Assembly (NCBI GenBank): GCA_002286715.1
Contig: NSJX01000007.1
Location: 413,234 to 477,233, forward strand
Reading direction: 5' to 3'
Origin: Dentipellis sp. KUC8613
Taxonomy: Eukaryota; Basidiomycota; Agaricomycetes; Russulales; Hericiaceae
Length of the DNA stretch: 64,000 nucleotides
In this document: positions 27,145 to 42,332 of the stretch, in pieces
Position numbering within the stretch: the stretch's first letter is position 1
Layout: every line of letters starts with the position of its first letter
Notes under the pieces: generated by a model
The model's input: the letters and a program-made list of their open reading frames with translations, nothing else
What the model was told of the DNA's origin: nothing
The model's database searches: none
Translations under genes and position numbers: made by a program

Positions 27145-27816
27145 AGGAGTATCCTGTCATTTACGCAGAACGACGATACTGGCACATTCCTAGAGACTTG
27201 TAACATTACTATACCTACAAACGATGGATTTTTCAGTTTTCGATGGAGAAGTCGTGGCACGATACTCACCTCTATACACATCCTCGCCCGTCTAGTGCCC
27301 CAAACCAACTCCTAGACAGCGAGTTTCGTTTTGTTGCGATTTTGTACGTGGCTCTGGCCTGGACGAGCTCGAAATCGAAGCAGGACAGCCACTGCGGCAG
27401 GTACGAACAAGCGGATCTCGTCCTTTGGGCCGACCGTCGGATGCCGTCACCCAACTGCCTGCTCTTGACCCGACTCCACATCCTTGCCTTATTACACTCG
27501 CAACCATCCAGCATGTCTCCTCCTCAAACTCCGGCTCGCCCACAAATGAACAAGCCCTGCACCGTCAAAGCAATCGGCCTGTCAGTCTTAGCACAGGCGG
27601 GCGCTGATGGAACACGTTCCGATGCTATATGCGCAGTATTTGTAACACGCTCGTTACCAGTGCAGCTGCCCTAATATCCGGCGAGGGAACGGCTTTCTTT
27701 CCTCACTGTTTGACTCTGTCGACGACCCTTCTACCACTCGGCACCCAGCACTCGCCACTTGCAACTCGCTGCGTCGTTAACTTGAACATCTCTTCTCGAA
27801 TATCGATTAGTAGACC
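27145..27816. other. Intergenic region
   Basis: 672 bp between copy 2 of the amylase and the old yellow enzyme gene. Short overlapping frames on both strands look random. Nothing recognised. Confidence 0.5.
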
Positions 27817-29529
<1,713 letters not shown>

Positions 29530-30293
29530 ACGGCCCTTGCATGAGAAATCGTTGGTATGGGCTTTATCATTATTGTGTTGTTGTATATTTTGTGGTGTGT
29601 TTTCTTGTATGTGTAGAATTTGTATTCAGCACTTGGCACCCTTGGCTACATACAGTGATGTATCTGTGCTACCAGAAACGAAAATGCCGATACTGACTGT
29701 TAACTCTTGTTCTCTCCAAGGTGTCATATAAGCCGTCGAAGCCTGTGCCTGTACCGAGTCACCCTCGACGAGGGTATCGCCATACTAAGACGGTCCATGT
29801 GGTTCCCATCTACGTCATTGCAGATACGCGCAGGCGCACAGTGAGCTGTCTGATATATGTGGGTCTGGGCATGGTGCCGTCGGTGCTGCGGAGAGCAGTA
29901 CGAAGCCGACGGACGCTAGGTTCCCGCGGAAGGCCTAGCACACGTTTTCTTGTGGTAAGTTCAATGCTTGCATCGGTGCTGGGGATGGTGGACGGGGAGG
30001 TGAGTGGTAGGGATTGAAAAAAGAAATCCGGGGTGCGCAAGAAACGTGTCGTTGAGTTCCAACGATCCCAGAGTCGCTACCTTTGAGCCAGCTTGAAGAG
30101 CACACGGTTGGATATTCGTAATAATCGTATTTTAACGGCATGACTCGTTGTGACTCATTATTATTTTCTAGAAAAGGCGTCAATGTGGTGTACACAGACA
30201 ATATATAAGGACTTCACACTCACCTAGTACTGCTCATCGTTCACCGAAACCTATACACCACATCTGATCCTAGACATAACAATTCTCAGCATC
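29530..30293. other. Intergenic region with a TATA box
   Basis: 764 bp; 3' sequence of the ene-reductase gene and promoter of the GST gene. AT-rich from about 30100. Contains TATATAA at 30202-30208. Confidence 0.5.
30202..30208 (+). promoter_or_regulatory. TATA box of the GST gene
   Basis: TATATAA 86 bp upstream of the ATG at 30294, a plausible distance for a fungal core promoter. TATA-containing promoters often belong to stress-inducible genes. Confidence 0.45.
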
Positions 30294-31361
30294 ATGTCCT
30301 CAGCAGCGGGGGAGAAGCCACTTCTCTTGTTCACGGGTCGCGCGCCCAATGGCTTCAAAGTCACCATCCTCCTCGAAGAGCTGAAAGCAGCCTACGGCGG
30401 CCCTCAGTATGAGTGAGTCCCCGCCTCTCCTGCATGCGCTTCAACACCAGACATTCACCGCACTGTATCAACAACAGCGTCTTCGAGATCGACATCTGGG
30501 CGACAGTCCATAAGGAGCCATGGTTCATCAAGCTGAACCCGAACGGCCGCATCCCGACGCTCACAGACCGCGCCCGTGGCGGCTTCAACGTGTTCGAGTC
30601 GGCAGCGATCCTGCTGTACCTGGAGCAACACTACGATCCCGAAAAACGCTTTGGATTCGACCCAGAGGAGGAGGCGAATGACTACAGCGAGATGCTGCAG
30701 TGGATCTTTTTCACGGTGGGTGTTGACCTACCTCATATCATTGATCCCGTTGATTCACGCGGCTTGATAGCATGGTGGTATCGGCCCCATGCAAGGCCAA
30801 GGTATGCCCTTCGCATTTGGTGGATCTAGCCTGAGGGAGAGTGACTGATTTATTAAAAATCTAACAGCCCAGTGGTTCGTGCATTACGCACCCGAGGATA
30901 TTCCCTACGCCAAAGAACGTATGTTCTCTGGAGAAATCGGCTATCCCCCCGCTCTCCTGGCCTTGTCTGACGTGGGTTGCAGGGTATGTCAACGAGACGA
31001 AGCGCCTGTATGGCGTCCTCGAGTTCCGCCTGAGGGACCGTGATTATCTCGCCGGTCCCGGGCGCGGGAAGTACACGCTGGCGGACATGAACGCGTTGCC
31101 TTGGTAGGGTGTTCCACAATTTGAATATGAACGTCAGTGCCCAGCTGATTACGGGGCTTGTGCGTCACAGGGTCGGCATGCACGAGTATGCGACCATTCC
31201 CACTCTGGAGGAGTGGCCCAATGTCAAGGTGCGTCGAGCTTGTGATTACGGCTGGCTTCGATCCAATTTTGAAATTTCCAATTTGGAAGGCGTGGGTTGA
31301 GAGGATCCGTGCGCGGCCGACTGTGAAAGCTGCTATTCTGGTGCCTCCCAAGAGGAAGTAG
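30294..31361 (+). CDS. Ure2p-like glutathione S-transferase
   Basis: Cytosolic glutathione transferase or disulphide-bond oxidoreductase for detoxification. Exons 30294..30412, 30478..30715, 30771..30801, 30868..30918, 30983..31103, 31171..31228, 31290..31361; 229 aa. Thioredoxin-fold domain: [20 protein letters not shown] (APNG carries the Asn used by the Ure2p class), [12 protein letters not shown] and [15 protein letters not shown] (glutathione-binding E-S). The helical domain contains [14 protein letters not shown], a signature of Ure2p-type fungal GSTs, then [21 protein letters not shown]. The 31-nt exon 3 encodes [10 protein letters not shown]. No targeting signal. Confidence 0.93.
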
Positions 31362-31632
31362 CCTCGGTTGCAGTTGCTCGTGGCCGTCAATTTATAGAAA
31401 GGACTCGTAAATTAGATTTGTTACTCATGGAATCCGTTATATTTCGTTCTACATTTTTTGTGAGCGTCCTGCAGACTTATGTTGCCTTCGACGGTGAAGA
31501 CGACCTATGGTTCCACGTGGAGGTGCCATGTAGTTGGCAAGAAGTTGAAGCGTGGGAACTTAGAAAGACGCGAATTGCCCGTCGTAAGCGCCAGCGACAA
31601 GCTGCTCTCCTCCACCAGCCACTTCGTTCACG

Positions 31633-32169
31633 ATGAGGGCGCGTCTCCCCTTCAGCATCTCATCATGTCGCAGCTACTCGACACGTCTCCCTCAAAAGCC
31701 GCGTATGCGCATCAAAGACCCTCTCGCCAACGCGCCCTCTGCGACGGTCACGGCTCTGCCTGAAGACTTGACGTTCATTCACCGACCTCCCCCCTCGCTC
31801 GAATCGCCGGTCTCCTACACGACGAACCCCACATCGCCTTTGCTTAGGAAGGCACACCCGTCTGGCGACGCCCCGCTCCCCCCGCACTTACACAAAGTCG
31901 CGCCCAAGAAGCCGTCGATCTCGGAGGAGGCCCTGGCGGAAATGCGGCGCCTGCGCGCATCAGACCCCACGGCATACACGCGCAAACGATTGGCAGAGCA
32001 GTTCGATTGCACGGTGGCCTTTGTTGGGCGAATGGCCCCACTGTCGAAGCAGGCGAAACGCGACGCGCTGGAACGGCGAGAGGTCGAACACGAGGATGCA
32101 CGGAGTCGGTGGGGAGAGAAGAAGGCGATAGTGCGGGAGATCCGCAAGAAGCGGAGGGAGTTCTGGTAG
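31633..32169 (+). CDS. MRPL20: Mitochondrial large-subunit ribosomal protein mL58 (MRPL20)
   Basis: Component of the mitochondrial 54S ribosomal subunit, fungal-specific. Single exon, 178 aa. N-terminal presequence MRARLPFSISSCRSYSTRLP, rich in Arg/Ser and lacking acids. The conserved part has EEALAEMRRLRASDPTAYTR, KRLAEQFDCTVAFVGRMAP and a basic C-terminus REIRKKRREFW. The element MRxLRxxDP...LAxxFxxS/TxxFV is characteristic of this family. Upstream stretch 31362-31632 is under 300 bp. Confidence 0.85.
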   Translation: MRARLPFSISSCRSYSTRLPQKPRMRIKDPLANAPSATVTALPEDLTFIHRPPPSLESPVSYTTNPTSPLLRKAHPSGDAPLPPHLHKVAPKKPSISEEALAEMRRLRASDPTAYTRKRLAEQFDCTVAFVGRMAPLSKQAKRDALERREVEHEDARSRWGEKKAIVREIRKKRREFW

Positions 32170-32876
32170 GGGATGCCGGTGGGCTTGTCTGGCCGATTCA
32201 GACGCGGAGGAGGGGTTGGGGGTGGGCGCAAACGCCAGACCCCAGAGGATTACACGCGCACGCGCAGGCCGGCGCTCGGTCACTTCCTGCTATAATATCA
32301 CATTCGCTATTCGCAGCTGAATGCTAATTTGCCAGAGTCGTGCGATGCGACGGGCGGTGTTTCAGGCGTTTGTGTAGCTGCATGTCAGCTTCGAGGTGGG
32401 CGCAAAGCTGGGATCTGGCAGTACGCTCCGAGGTCTTCCGTAAGACCAACGTGATTGGGCTGTTCTGAGCACACGACTGTGCGCAGGGCTCACATGAACA
32501 GGACGCTGAGGCGATTCCGCGACGCTGCTCCATTGCGGACCTCCTTTGGAGTTGCGCTCGATGACTCGCACAGTCAACCGAGCACGAATACGGACTCCGG
32601 CCGTCGGCGAGTGTCGGGTAGACATTCTTGCTTCGCCCGATCAGGCAGGATGGAAGAAGGCCTGTAAGGGGGAGCATGGGCAAGTGAATGCTTTTATGTG
32701 ATCATACGGACTTTTGCCAGGCTAGAACATACGATATATATGCGAACATTCCACCATGCACGGAATACGCCCAGCGGTATTTATACGCGCCGAACCTGAC
32801 CCCACACCCTTTCAGATCGCCCCATTTTCTGACTCGTCCATCAATTCTCTCGCTTCCCCGACTCTATATAACTCCC
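32170..32876. other. Intergenic region upstream of malic enzyme
   Basis: 707 bp. A TATTTATA element lies at 32778-32785, about 92 bp before the malic enzyme ATG, and is the better core-promoter candidate. The TATATAA at 32865-32871 is only five bases from the ATG. No other gene seen. Confidence 0.45.
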
Positions 32877-35274
<2,398 letters not shown>

Positions 35275-35629
35275 GCGCCGAGCTCGACTCCAAACCCAAA
35301 CCGCCATACTTACTCACTAGAGCCTGAGGCCGAAGGGCCGGGCGCATATCGTATTTTCCCTATCCTATCTCTACCTCGCCGCACGAATATCGTTGCACTA
35401 CTCGCGGACGGGGCGTCGACTCGCATCTATGCATTTCACCGGTCTCGTTGTTCTCTCTTTCTCTTTCATCTCTGTCCTCTCTTTCTGCTTCGCTCATCTG
35501 ACATCTGACATCTGACATCCAACATCACTATGCATGTTACACTTGCTTTCGTTATTCGTTGCTACATAGATTTGCGCGTGCGTGTACGAGTATGTAGGCC
35601 GGCGTAAATTATACACTTTCAGTTCAGAT
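35275..35629. repeat. Convergent 3' region with a 7-nt tandem repeat
   Basis: 355 bp between the ends of malic enzyme and the SET-TAD3 gene. Contains three copies of CATCTGA at 35495-35515 followed by two degenerate copies. Otherwise CT-rich 3' UTR sequence. Confidence 0.5.
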
Positions 35630-37485
35630 CTAAGCATCAACCTTCTCCCCAACACTCCGACCATCCACTTGTGCCGCCGCCCCTCCTATCCAGTGCAGCA
35701 CGCTATACCGATGGTTCACGCCCTCGAGCCGCGGGACGCACGCGGCGCCGCCACAGCCGCCGGTAAGGCCCATCGCGTGGACGTACACGATCTCCTTGAC
35801 GCGCGAGTGCAGCAGCGCCATGGCGCACATGATGCAGGGCTCGTGCGTCGTGAAGAGCGTGCGGCCTGTGAGGAGGTAGTTCTGCCCGTTGCGTGCATTC
35901 GAGGGCGGTTCCTGCGCGGGTGATGAGGGGACGGGCGTCGATGTCGATGTCGATGTCGATGTGGGGGCTGAGGTTGGGATTGGTGCGGCGTCGTGGGGAG
36001 GCGACGCGGGAGGCGCGCGGTGGTCGGCGACCTTGCGGATGACGTTGAGGACGGAGTGGCGAAGCGGGTGATGCGTGGATGTGCGCGTGTCGTGCGCGAG
36101 GAACGATGGCTGGCTGGGGTCATCGAGCGGTGCGGGGACATAGGACATGATGGGAAGCTGCTCCTACATGATTATCCCGTTGAACGCGCAAGGGGGAGGG
36201 ACACAAGCTCACCTCGCCGCTGCCGCTGTCCCTGACGCGCTGTGCCTTGCGCATGACAGTATTGACGGCGCCGCGCGCCCAGCGCAGCTTGCCGTGCGAC
36301 CATGGCTCAGGCTCGTATTTGCGCCGCGGGGCGAACACGGTCGGCCAGAGTGCGTTTTTGAGCTCGAGGGACGTTTTGGTGAGTGCGGCGAAGCGCGGCA
36401 CGGGAATGATGTAGGGCGCTGAGAGCGCGATGTCGACGTCGACGGAGGGGGAGGGGATGGGGTCGGTGGGGGAGGAGGGGGCGATGAGGAGGGTGGACCC
36501 GGTGGGCGTTTTGCGGATGCGTTTGAGGTGCGCGAGGGCGGGGGTGTCGAAGCCCGAGGTTTTTAACCATCTGAGTACGGGTGAGGGGGGCAGAGATGTC
36601 ATGAGGTGGAGGGGCTTACTTGAGCATTGTGGTTGTATGTCGGGGGTCAGGAATGTCGACTGCCCATGCGTCCACTGATCAGAGTGCAAGTTTACGATCC
36701 TGACTTGAAGTGAAAGAAGATGGAGACGAACAGACCTGTAAAGATAGCCTCTGGTGTTTCTTCCTCCACTTCATCTGGGGTGTTTCTTATTCTGACGAAC
36801 GGCAGCAAGTCTTCAGGTACAATCTCATCAGAGTCCCCATCTACGGATTCCTCGTATAGATCTCCGTCCACTGCAGAATCCATGGACGTCAGGCCTCCCC
36901 ATCCATCATCCGGCTCATTTTCCGCTACTGGAGAACCAGCCGCAGCAGCATCGATATCGTCAAACCATAATTTGTGGCCATAGAAGATACAGAGCTCCTC
37001 CCCGGGCTCAATTGCACGGCTCGTGATGTACCGTATAGAGTCTGTTGCAGACTCAATAATGTACGACACATTTGGGGTATTCGAATGGTTGAACAGGGAT
37101 CCTATTAGAGGTAGTTTGAATGCTGGGAGACTTTTCGCGGAAAATCGAGGGCATACCTAGGCCCAGCGCCAGTGCCATGCGGCCATCTCGCCACTTGAAC
37201 GTAAAATGATCGAGTACGGTGTACTTCCCATGCTGCTCGTACTCGGCTGCAGAGAAGAGTAGCACGGGGCTGATCTCTACCACCGTCTGTGCGGGTATGC
37301 GGCGGGAGGCTGAATTGCACGGCGATTAGGGGGCGTTTGAGGAATCTATGAATGGAGGAGAACACACCAAACACGGCCCTGCCTTTTCCCTCGACATACC
37401 TGATTTCACAGCCGGTACTGTTGAGGTGCTGAGGACTTGGTTTTGTGAAGGGGGCGGGGGCTTCGAGGGAAGTGTGGTCTGGCAT
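35630..37485 (-). CDS. TAD3: SET domain fused to tRNA adenosine deaminase subunit TAD3
   Basis: Model: complement of 35630..36163, 36213..36570, 36620..36674, 36736..37101, 37157..37309, 37368..37485; 527 aa in one frame. Residues about 25-130 form a short SET domain: EGKGRAVFASRRIPA, LFNHSNTPNVSY and RAIEPGEELCIFYG. After an acidic linker the same exon (36736..37101) runs into the TAD3 N-terminus LPFVRIRN, and the next exon gives VDAWAVDIPDP and HLKRIRKTP. The deaminase fold has RHSVLNVIRK (Val where the active subunit has catalytic Glu) and EPCIMCAMALLHSRVKEIVY with GGCGG. TAD3 pairs with TAD2 to make inosine at tRNA position 34. A separate internal start for TAD3 (Met in exon 4 of the list) cannot be excluded. 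Confidence 0.85.
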
Positions 37486-37583
37486 AGCCACAAACGCGTC
37501 GATCTGCGACGCGCCTGAATTAGATCTCGACACGTCGACGCCGCGTCTTGGTCCCGTCCTCCTCCTCCTCCTCCTCCTTCTCC
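37486..37583. promoter_or_regulatory. Very short bidirectional promoter of SET-TAD3 and ALG7
   Basis: 98 bp between divergent ATGs at 37485 (minus) and 37584 (plus), with a CCT/CTC trinucleotide run (about 37558-37578) directly before the ALG7 start. No TATA box. Confidence 0.5.
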
Positions 37584-39370
37584 ATGCCCAACCCAATTGC
37601 CCCCAGACCACTCCCGTCTCTGCTCCTCCTCGCCCTCGTACCCGTCGCGTCCTGGTTCATCTGCAGGCCGCTCATTGACCCTGTACCGTCGCTGCCCGCA
37701 CTCCATATATCCTTTGGCCTGTCCATATTTGCATTCATCGCGACTCTCCGTCTCGTGCCTGCACTCGGGCCCACATTCATACATGCGAATTTGAAGGGGC
37801 GGGATCTGCTCAAGACTTACAGTAATCCCATGTATGTCCCCTCTCCGGGTGATCGGGCCCTGCTGACCCATGTCCATGTCCGTGTCCATGTCCGTGTTTA
37901 TCAGACCAGAAAGCCTCGGCCTCGTCTGCGCATCGATATATATCCTGATCCTTATAATCTTCATCCCCTTTGCGTTCTCGAGCATCTCCCTCAGTGCGTC
38001 GCCCCAGTATACCGTCCATGAGGGCATTATTATCAATGCGTTTCCGCATTACCAGGTACGTCTGTTCGCCACTTCTCAGGCGCGTGCTTATAGGTGGCGG
38101 CGAGCTAGCTCTCGGTCTACCTCTCATCCTTATTGTCGTTGCTCATCGCGACTCTGCTGGGCTTCTTGGACGATGTGTTTGACATCCGATGGAGGCACAA
38201 GCTGCCCATACCCATCATTGCCTCCATCCCCCTCCTGATGGTGTACTATGCTGAGCGCGGAAATACACACGTCGTGGTGCCCATACCACTTCGCCCTATA
38301 TTCGGGACCCTCCTGAATCTGGGTACGTATACTTCGTCGATAATCATTCCATCCTAACACAATGCACGTGTTTTCCAGGTCCAATATACTATCTGTACAT
38401 GTCACTTCTGTCTACGTTCTCCACGAACAGCATCAACATCCTTGCGGGGATCAATGGGTCCGAGGTGTCCCAGGCCCTCGTCATCGCGCTCTCCGTCGCG
38501 CTCAACGACCTACTGTATCTACCATGGCCAGCAGACTTCAGCATCCCGCTTCACCTGCTTGGCAACCCTGCGGAAGTTGAGGTTGGCGGCGTGTGGAGTG
38601 CGGGTATGGCGCATGGTAGTAAAGAGCTGGTGGAGAGGCACCTGTTTAGTTTGTACTTCATGCTGCCGCTCATCGGCGTGTGTGCAGGATTCCTCTATCA
38701 CAACTGGTGCGCGTTTGCACGTTCACGAACAAAGGAAGGCTTGCTGAACTGGTCTGGCCACAGGTATCCTGCAAGAGCGTTCCCAGGGGACACCCTGTGT
38801 TATGTGACGGGGATGGCATTCGCAGTCGTGGGCATCCAAGCGCACTTCTCAAAGACACTCCTGCTGTTCTTCATACCCCAGATATTCAACTTCCTGTTGT
38901 CGTGCCCACAACTCTTCGGCCTCGTCCCATGTCCGCGGCATCGTGTTCCTCGGTCAGTCGCCAACGTGACGGCACCTGAGTAATTGCTGACATCCGCCCA
39001 ACAGATTCGACCCAGACACCAGCCTGCTTCACCCGTCGAAGGCACTCTTCCTCAAGCCGCCGAAGAAGCTGACGGTCGTTGTGCTCCGCGCGCTGGCCTC
39101 GGTCGGCCTCACAGAGCTCACGGTGCACCCCGACACCGGCAGCATCCTAGAAGCGACGAATCTGACCATCCTGAACTTCCTGCTGCTTCGGATACGCCCC
39201 ATGACCGAAAAGAGGCTCGTCCAGGTGCTGATAGCGGTGCAGGTGCGTCCGCGTGGCCGCCCCGCATACCCCATACTCACGCCAAGATGTCATAGATCGC
39301 GGGGAGCGTTCTGGCCTTTACGGTGCGCTACGGCCTGGCGTATCTTGTATACGACGGCGACAGGCACTGA
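37584..39370 (+). CDS. ALG7: UDP-GlcNAc:dolichyl-phosphate GlcNAc-1-P transferase
   Basis: ER membrane enzyme of the first step of N-glycan precursor synthesis (tunicamycin target). Exons 37584..37831, 37905..38055, 38109..38322, 38379..38706, 38764..38952, 39005..39242, 39296..39370; 480 aa, usual length. About ten membrane helices, starting [14 protein letters not shown]. Catalytic and binding motifs: [33 protein letters not shown] (the Asp pair of the GPT family), [35 protein letters not shown] and [19 protein letters not shown]. Intron 1 (73 nt) has a GTCCATGTCCGT repeat near its 3' end. Confidence 0.95.
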
Positions 39371-40125
39371 GTGCAGAGGCAGTGGGATCGAGGCGGGGCG
39401 GATGCGAGAGCGCGCGCCGCGTGCGGGCGAGCAGGGGTGTCTATATCCGAGGACGGAGTGCCGCGCTGTGGAGCCCCGCAGTGAATTGACTCGAACGAGG
39501 GCGGGTTTCCGGACGAGCGACGCTCGCGTCAGTTGGTGTGCTTGATCGGCGCAAGACGGAGAATGGCGGGTGGACGCGGCGGGGGATTGGTGCGTTGATG
39601 CCTGAATCTGATGCCCTGGCTGGGAGCGCCCGCTGTATATCACACCGGGCTGTTGACGAATTACATCACGGCGAGACCAAGAGATGCACGCAATGCAGCA
39701 CGGGGGCACCGCTTCCCCGCGGACGGGATTTATTTGATTTTACACGACGTCGGCCGAGTCATGCGATGGGTTGTGCGCCGTGCAGAGCAGGTGAGTGCAT
39801 TTCAGTGCAGCGGCGATAGAGCGCGGAGGAGGTGGGGAAGCGGGGGATGTTCATTGGCAAACTGGACGTGCCTCGAAGATGCGAGAGGGAATGCGGGGCT
39901 GGGCAGGCGGGGAGCCGGCAGCGGGGCGGGGCGCGGCCGAGGCGGGTTTACTTTCTTCGGCAGGCTGCCGAGTGCGGGACACAGCGGGCGTTACAATCAC
40001 ATGCCCTCCCGCCTAGGCTCGAAACAGGTGCCAAAATTCACCTCCTACGCCTTAAATTACCCCGCTCCGCTTCCACTCCTCTACACGCGTGCGCGCCCCT
40101 CCTCTTCCCTCTACCATCTACTACC
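39371..40125. promoter_or_regulatory. ICL1 upstream region with clustered GGGG boxes
   Basis: 755 bp. Six S/YGGGG sites (GTGGGG 39832-39837; GCGGGG 39840-39845, 39893-39898, 39907-39912, 39921-39926, 39926-39931) lie 195-295 bp before the ICL1 ATG. SYGGGG is the core bound by CreA/Mig1 glucose repressors, and isocitrate lyase is a classic repressed gene. Function inferred. No other gene seen. Confidence 0.45.
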
Positions 40126-42021
40126 ATGTCGTCCGAGAGAGCCCAGTTCCAAGCCGAAGTTGCTCAGGTTGAGCAATGGTTCAAAGTACGCCGCCGCACA
40201 TCCTTTGTGTTCACCCCTGTATGCTCATATGACTCCCCCAGAGCCCCCGCTTCGCCAAAGTGAAGCGCCCCTACACCGCTGCCCAGGTCGTCGCGAAGCG
40301 CGGGACGATCCCCATTGAATACCCTTCAAACATCACTGGCAAGAAGGCTTTCCGCATCTTCAGCGAACGCTTCGCAGCGGGCACACCATCGCACACCTAC
40401 GGCGCGTGAGTCATATTCTGTATGCGGTACACTTGCCTTCGTTCTGACTCCTCTCCCAGTCTCGACCCCGTGCAGGTCACCCAGATGGCAAAGTACCTCG
40501 AGACTGTCTACGTTTCCGGCTGGCAGTCGTCGAGTACCGCGTCGAGCACAAACGAGCCTGGCCCGGATCTTGCTGGTGAGTGACGTCAGGTTATTGCATA
40601 CCGTCCCCCTGTGCTAAAGCAGCCGACCAGACTACCCCTACAACACCGTGCCTAACAAGGTCGAGCACCTGTTCATGGCCCAGCTCTTCCACGACCGGAA
40701 ACAGCACGAGGACCGCTCCAACCTGTCCGAGGCGGAGCTCAGCAGCAAGCCCTACATCGACTACCTCCGCCCCATCATCGCGGACGCGGACACCGGCCAC
40801 GGCGGTCTCACCGCGACGATGAAGCTCGCGAAGCTGTTCGTTGAGAAGGGCGCGGCCGGCATCCACATCGAGGACCAGGCGCCCGGCACGAAGAAGTGCG
40901 GCCACATGGCGGGCAAGGTGCTCGTGCCCATCCAGGAGCACATCAACCGCCTCGTCGCCATCCGTCTGCAGTTCGACATCATGGGCGTTGAGAACCTCGT
41001 CATCGCGCGTACCGATTCGGAGGCCGCCACCCTGATCACGACGAACGTCGATGAGCGTGACCACGCCTTCATCCTCGGCTCGACCAACCCCACCCTGAAG
41101 CCGCTCGTCAAGGCCATGAACGAGGCCATCGCGGCGGGCAAGACGGGCGAGGCTCTCCAGGCTGTCGAGGACCAGTGGACGGCCAGCGCGGGCCTCGAAC
41201 TCCTTTCCGTCACGCTCAGCAGGGCGCTCCAACAGGCCGGTGCGTCGCAGGCGACCCTCGCCAAGTTCAACGAGCGCGTCGCGCATGCGTCGCAGCCGGA
41301 CGCGATCGCCATTGCCAAGAACGAGTTCGGACTGAAGACCGTGCCGTTCTGGGACTGGGACGCACCGCGGACGCAGGAGGGCTTCTACCGCTACCAGGGC
41401 GGCACCCAGTGTGCCATCAACCGTGCGGTTGCCTTCGCGCCGTACGCTGACCTCTTGTGGATGGAGACGAAGAAGCCCATCCTCGCGCAGGCGACCGAGT
41501 TCGCCGAGGGCGTGCACAAGGTGTACCCCAACCAGTGGCTGGCATACAACCTGAGCCCCAGCTTCAACTGGGACGCCGCTGGCCTTGGTGAGCGGGACAT
41601 GCGCGACTACGTCTGGCAACTCGGGAAGCTCGGCTTCGTCTGGCAGTTCATCACTGTGAGTCCACGTCCTTTACTATTGGGATGGCTGACTAACCTGTCT
41701 CTTCTTAGCTCGGTGGACTCCACTCGAACGGCTACATCTCCGACCTGTTCGCCCAGAACTTCGCGAAGGATGGAATGAAGGCGTACGTCGAGCTGATCCA
41801 GCGCAAGGAGCGCGACCTCGGCACCGACATCCTTACGCACCAAAAGGTATGCATTGTGTGCATCTTGCTATCGAGGAATGCGCTGACCAGATTGCGTGCA
41901 GTGGAGCGGCGCCGAGTACGTGGACAACTTGTTGAAGACCATCACTGGCGGCGTGTCGTCGACAGCTGCCATGGGCAAGGGTGTCACGGAGGCGCAGTTC
42001 GCGGCTAAGAGCAAGATGTAA
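40126..42021 (+). CDS. ICL1: Isocitrate lyase
   Basis: Glyoxylate-cycle enzyme splitting isocitrate to succinate and glyoxylate, needed on acetate, ethanol or fatty acids. Exons 40126..40185, 40242..40405, 40460..40575, 40631..41655, 41709..41846, 41902..42021; 540 aa. Motifs: [48 protein letters not shown] with the catalytic Cys at about residue 203, [13 protein letters not shown] and [11 protein letters not shown]. The C-terminus ends AKSKM; SKM is a plausible type 1 peroxisome signal. Exon 4 begins at the AG at 40629-40630, not the earlier CAG, to restore [11 protein letters not shown]. Confidence 0.96.
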
Positions 42022-42332
42022 GCTCAAGGACTGTTGTAGTAGGTGTCCATGTAGATGGATCTCGGAGGCGGAGTAGCATTACCCTGTATCACTATCATTA
42101 CTACCATTCCGCATAGTCTATGTTAACCAGCATTCATTTTCCGAATTTCTCTACCAGACGTGTGATTGAGGCATTGAAAGGATCGTTGTTGTGAGCTTGA
42201 GAACAAAAGGCGAAAATTGAGATGGCGGACGAGAGGGAAGACAAAGTTTGGCGTAATTGCCGGATCGAGAGCCTCTGCAAGAGCACGTTCGGCATCCGCC
42301 GACAGCACCCAGCTTGCACCGCGAAACCGACA
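42022..42332. other. Short intergenic region
   Basis: 311 bp between ICL1 and the capping protein gene. The capping frame stays open upstream to an ATG at 42222 (MADEREDKVW...), but the extra residues do not match the family, so I treat them as leader. Confidence 0.5.

Noticed and set aside
32865..32871. TATATAA before malic enzyme as a TATA box
   Set aside because: It ends five bases before the start codon, too close for core promoter function if the ATG at 32877 is right.
36120..36689. TAD3 as an independent gene starting at an ATG near 36627
   Set aside because: That start would drop the conserved VDAWAVDIPDP and LPFVRIRN segments, which are in frame upstream and continuous with the SET exon.
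40591..41619. 342-codon minus-strand open frame opposite isocitrate lyase
   Set aside because: Antisense shadow caused by high GC at third positions of ICL1. The Arg/Leu/Val-rich product has no motif.
42222..42332. Upstream in-frame start extending the capping protein by 37 residues
   Set aside because: The extension has Cys- and Arg-rich sequence unlike any capping protein; MDTDQRI at 42333 fits the family.
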